Below, in pieces: positions 1 through 4,950 of a stretch of DNA of 6,921 nt; the first letter of the stretch is position 1; each line of letters opens with the position of its first letter. The stretch lies in NCBI GenBank assembly GCA_046715035.1, contig JBKJZR010000117.1:1-6921 (forward strand). The letters run 5' to 3'. Both the position numbers and the translations under genes were made by a program. Under the pieces are notes generated by a model. The model saw only the letters and a program-made list of their open reading frames with translations, was not told where the DNA came from and searched no databases. The DNA comes from PALSA-1004 sp046715035. GTDB lineage: Bacteria > Pseudomonadota > Gammaproteobacteria > Burkholderiales > SG8-41.

Positions 1-560
1 TGCGCGGCATGCTGTGGAACGCGTTCGAATCCGACGCGCACTCGGTCCTGTTGATCGACGAGGTCGACAAGGCCGACATCGAGTTTCCGAACGACCTGCT
101 GCGCGAGCTCGACCGGATGGAGTTCTACGTTTACGAGACGCAGCAGCTAATCCAGGCGCGGCACCGCCCGCTGGTGATCATCACCAGCAACAACGAGAAA
201 GAGCTGCCGGATGCGTTTCTGCGGCGCTGTTTTTTCCACTACATCCGGTTTCCCGACAAGGAGACGATGGAAAAGATCGTGCGCGTGCACTTCCCGTCGC
301 TCAAGAAGTCGCTGCTGAAGGAGGCGCTCGAGGCGTTCTTCGAAATCCGCGACGTGCCGGGCCTCAAGAAGAAGCCATCGACATCCGAGCTGCTGGATTG
401 GCTGAAGCTGCTGCTGGCGGAGGACATTCCCGCGGAAGCGCTGCACAGCCAGGAGTCGCACAAGATCATTCCGCCGCTGCACGGAGCGCTGCTCAAGAAC
501 GAGCAGGACGTGCACCTGTTCGAGCGCCTCGTGTTCATGTCGCGCCGCAAGCCGGGATAG
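1..560 (+). CDS. MoxR-family AAA+ ATPase, 3' part (5' end outside window)
   Basis: This is the C-terminal two thirds of a MoxR-type AAA+ ATPase, a cytoplasmic chaperone-like machine that works with VWA-domain partners to mature or insert cofactors in protein complexes. Codons are in frame from base 3. The Walker A loop lies upstream of the window and cannot be checked. Numbering from the Met at base 9, Walker B is LLIDEVDKAD (residues 14-23), sensor 1 is ITSNN (58-62), and the arginine-finger region is LRRC (71-74). The lid contains KKKPSTSELLDWLKLLLAEDIP. That segment and the C-terminal PPLHGALLKNEQDVHLFERL segment match what I remember of a roughly 280-residue proteobacterial MoxR subfamily, so about 100 residues are missing at the left edge. 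Its expected VWA partner is at 2013-3197, not directly downstream. The Met at base 9 is internal, not the start. The family call is firm; the client protein is unknown. Confidence 0.93.
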   Translation, partial: RGMLWNAFESDAHSVLLIDEVDKADIEFPNDLLRELDRMEFYVYETQQLIQARHRPLVIITSNNEKELPDAFLRRCFFHYIRFPDKETMEKIVRVHFPSLKKSLLKEALEAFFEIRDVPGLKKKPSTSELLDWLKLLLAEDIPAEALHSQESHKIIPPLHGALLKNEQDVHLFERLVFMSRRKPG

Positions 561-854
561 ATCGTGATAGCCATGGCGATCCCAGAGAGCCCTGAAGAAA
601 ACCATACGAACCACGTCCAAAAGGCACATCCAATTTAGCCGCCGATGAACGCCGATAAGATCAAGAACACGGACGAACGAACAGAATGAATCATGAATTG
701 GGTGTGCTTTGATTTTCATCGGCGTGTATCAACGTCCATCGGCGGCTAATCTGTTCCTGATCTGCGGGGTTGATCTTATCCGTGTTCATCTGCGTTTATC
801 TGTGGTTACGTAATGGGTTGGTCCGAGGCGCCATTCGCGGCTGGTTAAATTACG
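561..854. other. Non-coding interval between moxR and the glycosylase gene
   Basis: This 294-bp stretch holds no convincing gene and is visibly richer in A+T than the flanking coding DNA. Its central part (about 635-806) is the decamer-phased inverted repeat block described separately. The flanks 561-634 and 807-854 show no clear terminator, since no hairpin is followed by a T run. A possible start at 813 in the glycosylase frame is closed by TAA at 846-848, which fixes the glycosylase start at 855. No good Shine-Dalgarno sequence precedes 855. Confidence 0.6.
635..806. repeat. Decamer-phased, inverted dispersed-type repeat block
   Basis: The right part is built of about 10-bp units that each end in ATC. 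In 711-740 ATC closes at 720, 730 and 740, and in 771-800 at 780, 790 and 800. The loose unit consensus is NGCGTTYATC. The left part carries the same theme on the other strand, with GCCGATGAAC (641-650) followed directly by GCCGATAAGA (651-660). Bases 635-651 (TTAGCCGCCGATGAACG) are the reverse complement of 733-749 with one mismatch. GATAAGATCAA (654-664) is exactly inverted at 770-780, and GAACACGG (665-672) is inverted at 780-787. I remember similar GATAAACGC/GATGAACGC strings scattered between genes in environmental proteobacterial genomes, but I cannot name a family. It may be a mobile or recombination-prone intergenic element, or a structured RNA. Confidence 0.7.
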
Positions 855-1373
855 ATGGGTAAGGCCGCAACCGGCTTTCCGCCGGTCGTCGACGCCCGGA
901 TCGAAACGCTGATACTGGGCAGTTTTCCGAGCGTCGCGTCGCTCGGCAAGGCGCAGTATTACGGACACCCGCAGAATCACTTTTGGCGCCTGGTGGGCGC
1001 GGTGACAGGTGAAGCGCTGCCGGAAATGACTTACGAGAGACGTTTGCGTACCCTGCTCAAGCATCACATCGGGCTGTGGGACGTCATCGGCACGTGCGTG
1101 CGTCCAGGCAGCCTCGACGCGAGCATCCGCAACCCCCTCCATAACGACTTCAGTCGGGTGACGGCGGTGGCAAACCGGCTGCAGCGCGTGTGCTTCAACG
1201 GTCAGACGGCTGGAAAGCTCGCTCCGCTGTTCGACGAGCTGGGCTACGAAACTATCGTATTGCCGTCGTCGAGCCCTGCTTACACGATGCCTTTTGCGGA
1301 AAAACTCGCCCGCTGGCGCGAGATCGATGGGCGCGTTGCGGCGGCGTTCCGGCGCAATACCCGAACCGGATGA
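855..1373 (+). CDS. Hypoxanthine (deoxyinosine)-DNA glycosylase, UDG superfamily family 6
   Basis: The product is a 172-residue cytoplasmic base-excision repair enzyme. Family members remove hypoxanthine, the product of adenine deamination, by cutting the N-glycosidic bond. The first conserved block is LGSFPS (21-26), followed by YYGHPQNHFW (35-44). The Asn in HPQN (N41) fits the catalytic Asn known in this family in place of the Asp of uracil glycosylases. GLWDVIGTCVRPGSLD (73-88) and IRNPLHNDF (91-99) form the middle block. The second catalytic motif is LPSSSPAY (136-143). Length is normal and the protein is complete. The ATG at 855 is the first start after an in-frame TAA at 846; no strong ribosome-binding site is seen. 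The stop overlaps the alternative oxidase start in ATGA, implying co-translation. Substrate specificity is inferred from family membership. Confidence 0.9.
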   Translation: MGKAATGFPPVVDARIETLILGSFPSVASLGKAQYYGHPQNHFWRLVGAVTGEALPEMTYERRLRTLLKHHIGLWDVIGTCVRPGSLDASIRNPLHNDFSRVTAVANRLQRVCFNGQTAGKLAPLFDELGYETIVLPSSSPAYTMPFAEKLARWREIDGRVAAAFRRNTRTG

Positions 1374-1993
1374 ATGACGCTGTCGTCCGGACGCATCATG
1401 AACCGGTGGATCTTTCCGACCGGTTCGCGCTCGCGTTCACGAAACTCATGCGTTATTGCGCAGACGTTTTTTTCGCCAAGCGCTACGGCCACCGCGCGGT
1501 GGTGCTCGAAACGATCGCGGCAGTGCCCGGAATGGTGGGCGGCACGCTGCAACACCTGCGCTGCCTGCGCCGTATCGAAGACGATCGCGGCTGGATCCGC
1601 ACGCTGCTCGATGAGGCAGAGAACGAGCGCATGCATCTGATGACCTTCATCAGAATATCGCAGCCCAACCGACTCGAGCGCTGCCTCGTCCTGATCGCGC
1701 AGGGCGTTTTCTACAACGTTTTCTTTCTCGTGTACCTGATTTCCGCGAAGACCGCGCATCGCATTGCCGGCTACTTCGAGGAAGAAGCGGTGTTCAGCTA
1801 TACCGAGTTTCTGCACGGCGTCGAAACCGGCGAGTACCCCAATGTGCCGGCCCCCCAGCTCGCCATCGACTATTGGCAGCTCGCCCCGGGTGCGACGCTG
1901 AGGGAAGTTATCATCGCCGTGCGCAACGACGAAGCCGGGCACCGCGACGTCAATCACGATTTTGCCGACCAGCTGGCGCGGTCAGGACGATGA
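1370..1993 (+). CDS. aox: Alternative oxidase (cyanide-insensitive di-iron ubiquinol oxidase)
   Basis: The product is a 207-residue terminal oxidase that passes electrons from ubiquinol to oxygen without pumping protons. Family members are monotopic proteins on the cytoplasmic face of the inner membrane with a non-haem di-iron centre in a four-helix bundle. The ligands are all visible: E47 in VVLETIAAVPG, E86 and H89 in ENERMHL, one Glu of YFEEEAV (137-139), and E188 and H191 in NDEAGHRDVNH. The hydrophobic segment around 105-125 (LVLIAQGVFYNVFFLVYL) fits the membrane-facing helices. Bacterial length is normal, without the plant or fungal N-terminal extension. The ATG at 1370 overlaps the glycosylase stop (ATGA). 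It lacks its own Shine-Dalgarno sequence, so translational coupling is likely. A longer reading frame back to 1190 runs inside the glycosylase and is not real coding. The gene ends 19 bp before the VWA start. Alternative oxidases are sporadic in bacteria, which is compatible with horizontal gain. Confidence 0.96.
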   Translation: MNDAVVRTHHEPVDLSDRFALAFTKLMRYCADVFFAKRYGHRAVVLETIAAVPGMVGGTLQHLRCLRRIEDDRGWIRTLLDEAENERMHLMTFIRISQPNRLERCLVLIAQGVFYNVFFLVYLISAKTAHRIAGYFEEEAVFSYTEFLHGVETGEYPNVPAPQLAIDYWQLAPGATLREVIIAVRNDEAGHRDVNHDFADQLARSGR

Positions 1994-2012
1994 AAAGGCT
2001 CCCGGTGCAACC

Positions 2013-3197
2013 ATGCTGATCGACTTCTTTTTTCAGCTTAAACAGGGCGGATTGCCCGTGTCGATCAAGGAGTTTCTTACCCTACTCGAGGCGTTCGACA
2101 AGCGCGTCGTCAGCGGCAGCGTCGATGATTTCTACTATCTGGCGCGTACCTGCCTCGTGAAGGACGAATCGAACTACGACAAATTCGACCGTGCATTCGG
2201 CGCTTATTTCAAAGGCATCACAGGGACTTCGGAAGGCGCGGCGGCGCTGATCCCCGAGGAATGGCTCAAAAGGCTCGCCGAGAAGCACCTTACCGAAGAG
2301 GAAAAGAAGCTCATCGAGTCTTTGGGCGGCTGGGAAAAGCTGATGGAAACGCTCAAGAAACGCCTGGAAGAGCAAAAAGGCCGCCACCAGGGTGGATCTA
2401 AATGGATAGGGACTGCCGGCACGAGTCCGTTCGGCGCGTACGGCTACAACCCCGAGGGCGTGCGCATCGGCCAGCACGAGTCCCGGCACCGCCGCGCGGT
2501 CAAAGTGTGGGATCAGCGCGAATTCAAGAACCTCGACGATACGGTCGAGCTGGGCACTCGCAACATCAAGGTAGCGCTGCGCCGCTTGCGCAAGTTCGCG
2601 CGCACGGGCGCCCCGGAGGAACTCGACCTGGACGACACCGTGCGTTCAACGGCCAAGAACGCGGGCTACCTCGATCTGAAAATGGTCCCGGAGCGCCACA
2701 ACAGCGTGAAGGTTCTCCTGTTCCTGGACATCGGCGGGTCGATGGACGACCACGTGCGCGTATGCGAGCAGTTGTTTTCGGCCACGCGCACCGAGTTCAA
2801 GCATCTCGAGTATTTTTACTTCCACAATTTCCTCTACGAGCGGGTCTGGAAAGATAACCGGCGGCGCGCGACCGAGCGCGTTGCGACGTTGGACGTGATG
2901 CACAAGTATCCGCACGACTACAAGCTGATCTTCGTCGGTGATGCCACCATGAGCCCCTACGAAATCACCTATCCCGGGGGCAGCGTCGAGCATACGAATC
3001 CCGAAGCGGGCGCGGTCTGGATGCAACGCATGCTGGATGTATACAAGGATGCGATCTGGCTCAATCCTCAGCCGCCACAGGTGTGGGAATACCACGAGTC
3101 GATAGGCATAACGCGGCAACTCATCGGCGAGCGCATGTTCCCGCTGACGCTCGACGGACTCGACCGCGGCATGCGCCTGCTGAGCAAAGGGCACTGA
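2013..3197 (+). CDS. VWA-domain protein, CoxE-like partner of MoxR
   Basis: The product is a 394-residue cytoplasmic protein of the CoxE-like VWA type, which acts with MoxR ATPases in maturation or assembly of other proteins. The N-terminal part (MLIDFFFQLKQGGLPVSIKEF, about 1-70) is typical of the group. Residues about 82-125 are charged and helical (EEWLKRL, LTEEEKKLIESLGGWEKL). The VWA domain starts near 230. Its MIDAS loop is LDIGGSMDD, with D239, G241 and S243 in place of the classical DxSxS, and D310 in FVGDATMS fits the later MIDAS Asp. I recall the Gly variant as normal for this subfamily. The ATG at 2013 is chosen because the family N-terminus begins there. A longer form from 1962 would overlap the alternative oxidase and add unrelated residues. 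An AAAAGG at 1993-1998 is rather far upstream for a ribosome-binding site. The gene probably shares a transcript with the oxidase, and its partner ATPase ends at 560. Confidence 0.92.
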   Translation: MLIDFFFQLKQGGLPVSIKEFLTLLEAFDKRVVSGSVDDFYYLARTCLVKDESNYDKFDRAFGAYFKGITGTSEGAAALIPEEWLKRLAEKHLTEEEKKLIESLGGWEKLMETLKKRLEEQKGRHQGGSKWIGTAGTSPFGAYGYNPEGVRIGQHESRHRRAVKVWDQREFKNLDDTVELGTRNIKVALRRLRKFARTGAPEELDLDDTVRSTAKNAGYLDLKMVPERHNSVKVLLFLDIGGSMDDHVRVCEQLFSATRTEFKHLEYFYFHNFLYERVWKDNRRRATERVATLDVMHKYPHDYKLIFVGDATMSPYEITYPGGSVEHTNPEAGAVWMQRMLDVYKDAIWLNPQPPQVWEYHESIGITRQLIGERMFPLTLDGLDRGMRLLSKGH

Positions 3198-3205
3198 GTT
3201 TCAGG

Positions 3206-3240
3206 GGCGTGAGGCGTGAGGGGCAAGGCGAGAGGCGTTG
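3206..3240. repeat. Degenerate heptanucleotide tandem repeat (five units)
   Basis: Five consecutive 7-bp units in perfect phase start 8 bp after the VWA stop codon: GGCGTGA (3206-3212), GGCGTGA (3213-3219), GGGGCAA (3220-3226), GGCGAGA (3227-3233) and GGCGTTG (3234-3240). The first two are identical and the later ones have diverged. All carry G-G-x-G or a near form at the start. The array is non-coding. It could be a slippage-prone simple repeat or a fragment of a dispersed heptad family; no function can be read from it. Confidence 0.6.
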
Positions 3241-3300
3241 CGGGCGCAGACGCCGCACCTCGGTGCACGACCTACCCGTCATGCGGGGTGATCAGCTCCG

Positions 3301-3320
3301 GGTCGGGATTGGTCGGGATA
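3301..3320. repeat. 10-bp tandem duplication in the convergent intergenic region
   Basis: GGTCGGGATT (3301-3310) is followed directly by GGTCGGGATA (3311-3320), a two-copy tandem repeat with one difference. It lies between the convergent VWA and Bug genes. Chance or replication slippage explains it adequately. Confidence 0.45.
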
Positions 3321-3414
3321 GATCATTACGCCGACGCTCACCGGCCGGCCGCACACCCGGGAGCGAATCTTTTCCGTGATGGTCTGGCCGCTCGCCGGTC
3401 CCGGGAATAGGCGG

Positions 3415-4398
3415 CTAAAAATCGACCTGAATCCCGGACTCTTTGACAACCTTCGAGTATTTGGCGAGATCGCGCTTCAGGTATTGCAAAAACTCTTCAC
3501 CGCTCGTCGGCTGCGGCGTCATCCCCTGTTCACCCAGCTTGCGTTTCATGTCCGGCGCGGCGAGCGCTTTCACCACGTCGGCGTTGAGCTTGTCGAGGAT
3601 TGCGCGCGGCGTATTGGCGGGCGCGAGCAGGCCATAAACCGTCTCGGCTTCAAAGCCCGCCACGCCCTGCTCGGCGATCGTCGGGAGATTCGGCAGGTCA
3701 GGATAGCGTTTGAGCGCGGCGACGCCGAGCAACCGTATCCTGCCGCTGTCGACGAACTGCTGCACGATGCCCAGCAGCGGGTACAGGAATTCTATCTGCC
3801 CCGCGGCCAGGTCCACCGCGGCTGGGCCGCCGCCCCGGTACGGCACATGGTTGGTCTTGATGCCCGCCGCCTTGTCGAACATGACGCCTGCGAGATGCAG
3901 CGAGCTGCCCGTGCCTGACGATCCGTAGTTGAGCCTGCCGGGCCGCGCCTTGGCCAGCGCGATAAACTCTTTGACGCTCTTGGCAGGTAGCGATGGATGC
4001 ACCGCGAGAAACAGCGGCGCGTAGGTCAGCAGGCTGATCGGCGCGAAATCGCGCATCAGATCATACGGCAGCTTCGCATACAGCGCGCTGTTGATGACCT
4101 GCAGCGTCACCGCACTCATCAGCAGCGTATAACCGTCGGCGGGTGCCTTGGCCACCAGTTCCGCGCCGAGATTACCATTGGCACCGGGACGGTTGTCGAC
4201 GACGACCGTGTAGCCGGACTGCTCGTTCAGCCGCTGTGCAAGCAATCGCCCGGTAATGTCGACGCCTCCTCCCGACGCGAAGGGAACGATGAACCGCACC
4301 GGTTTTGCAGGGTACTGCTGAGCGCCGGCGCCGCCTGCCTGCAGCGCGGCGCAGACCGCCAATGTGACCCATATCCCACGCATCGCAATCCCTTTCAT
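3415..4398 (-). CDS. Bug/TctC-family periplasmic solute-binding protein
   Basis: The product is a 327-residue periplasmic binding protein of the tripartite tricarboxylate transporter (Bug) family, which captures carboxylates or related small molecules. Residues 1-26 form a Sec signal peptide with hydrophobic core IWVTLAVCAAL and likely cleavage after GGAGA. The mature N-terminus begins QQYPAKPVRFIVPFASGGGVD, the family signature. Ligand-loop blocks follow: VDNRPGANGNLGAE, YGSSGTGSSLHLAG and VPYRGGGPAAVDL. Length is normal. There are two possible starts. ATG at 4398 has GAGG about 11 bases upstream. ATG at 4383 (MRGIW) has AAAGG at a better 7-base spacing and may be the true start. Upstream of 4398 the frame stays open to 4599, but this runs through the thioesterase gene and is not family sequence. 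No TctA/TctB membrane subunits are in the window, as is common for the many orphan Bug proteins of Burkholderiales. Ligand unknown; the thioesterase next door hints at an organic acid. Confidence 0.93.
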   Translation of the reverse strand: MKGIAMRGIWVTLAVCAALQAGGAGAQQYPAKPVRFIVPFASGGGVDITGRLLAQRLNEQSGYTVVVDNRPGANGNLGAELVAKAPADGYTLLMSAVTLQVINSALYAKLPYDLMRDFAPISLLTYAPLFLAVHPSLPAKSVKEFIALAKARPGRLNYGSSGTGSSLHLAGVMFDKAAGIKTNHVPYRGGGPAAVDLAAGQIEFLYPLLGIVQQFVDSGRIRLLGVAALKRYPDLPNLPTIAEQGVAGFEAETVYGLLAPANTPRAILDKLNADVVKALAAPDMKRKLGEQGMTPQPTSGEEFLQYLKRDLAKYSKVVKESGIQVDF

Positions 4399-4435
4399 GT
4401 TGAGTGCGTCCTCAATTTTGGCGCCGCATCCGCTA

Positions 4436-4867
4436 TCACTTGCCACTCGCGCGATTGCGTTTCTCGTCGACCCGGGCGTTGAATTTTGCCACATCGATGA
4501 CATGGCGTTCGTGGGTGCCGGCGGAGATCTGGTCGACGCCGTCATGTGCGGTAACGGAGAAATGGAGGCGCCTGCCATCGACTTTCTCGACTTTGACATC
4601 GACGGCGACGGTTAGCCCTGGCGGCGTCGCGGCAAGATGCGAGACGTTGATCGCGGTGCCGAGGGACTGTTCGCGCGGCCAGTCGAGGTGCGGCTTGATC
4701 GCCTCGATGCACGCCCATTCGAGCAGTCCAACCAGGTACCCCGTCGCCAGTACGTGCGGCATTTCCTGAAACATTTCGGCTTCCGGATACAGATGCGGCA
4801 CGGTCTTCGTCGGCGGGACGTAAAACGTATGGCGGAATACGAGACCGGGTTGCAGTGTTTCCTTCAT
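4436..4867 (-). CDS. FlK-like hot-dog fold acyl-CoA thioesterase
   Basis: The product is a 143-residue cytoplasmic thioesterase related to the fluoroacetyl-CoA thioesterase FlK of Streptomyces. It should hydrolyse a short acyl-CoA to the acid and CoA. The catalytic set described for FlK (Thr42, Glu50, His76, with Gly69 and Arg120 nearby) can be matched by position: T42 in LATGY, E50 in GLLEWACIEA, G70 in SLGT, H77 in VSHLAATPPG and R121 in THERHV, with a one-residue offset after position 50. FlK has a lid Phe at 36; here position 36 is Met, so activity on fluoroacetyl-CoA is not implied. The ATG at 4867 gives the family N-terminus (MKETLQPG). The frame is open back to a TTG at 4948, but that extension is Arg-rich and not family-like. 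No Shine-Dalgarno sequence is evident. It starts 83 bp after the ATPase stop and ends 37 bp before the Bug ATG at 4398, so an operon with the Bug gene is likely. Confidence 0.88.
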   Translation of the reverse strand: MKETLQPGLVFRHTFYVPPTKTVPHLYPEAEMFQEMPHVLATGYLVGLLEWACIEAIKPHLDWPREQSLGTAINVSHLAATPPGLTVAVDVKVEKVDGRRLHFSVTAHDGVDQISAGTHERHVIDVAKFNARVDEKRNRASGK

Positions 4868-4950
4868 CGCAGGAGCGGTATCGGGATTTGAAAATCGAAA
4901 GCGGGTTGGCCTGCGCTGCGCGGGCGCTGTCCGAATGCGGCTGCCCAATT

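Noticed and set aside
147..719. A 190-codon open frame on the - strand over the end of moxR and the repeat block
   Set aside because: It mostly mirrors the moxR coding sequence and its start lies inside the repeat block. The product is not a recognisable protein.
635..806. The repeat block as a CRISPR array or insertion-sequence end
   Set aside because: The units are about 10 bp with no unique spacers, and there is no transposase or clear target duplication nearby.
1280..1957. A 225-codon open frame on the - strand opposite the alternative oxidase
   Set aside because: It overlaps a well-conserved oxidase and has no family signature. It is a composition shadow.
3234..3266. Small hairpins (GGCGT...ACGCC, and GCACC/GGTGC at 3255-3266) as a terminator between the convergent genes
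   Set aside because: The stems are only 5 bp and no T run follows on either strand, so an intrinsic terminator is not supported.
4399..4599. N-terminal extension of the Bug protein to a start at 4599
   Set aside because: The extra 67 residues lie inside the thioesterase gene in another frame, and a clear signal peptide begins at 4398 or 4383.
4868..4948. TTG start at 4948 giving the thioesterase 27 more residues
   Set aside because: The extension is Arg-rich and unlike the family, whereas ATG at 4867 gives the expected N-terminus and FlK-like numbering of Thr42 and Glu50.
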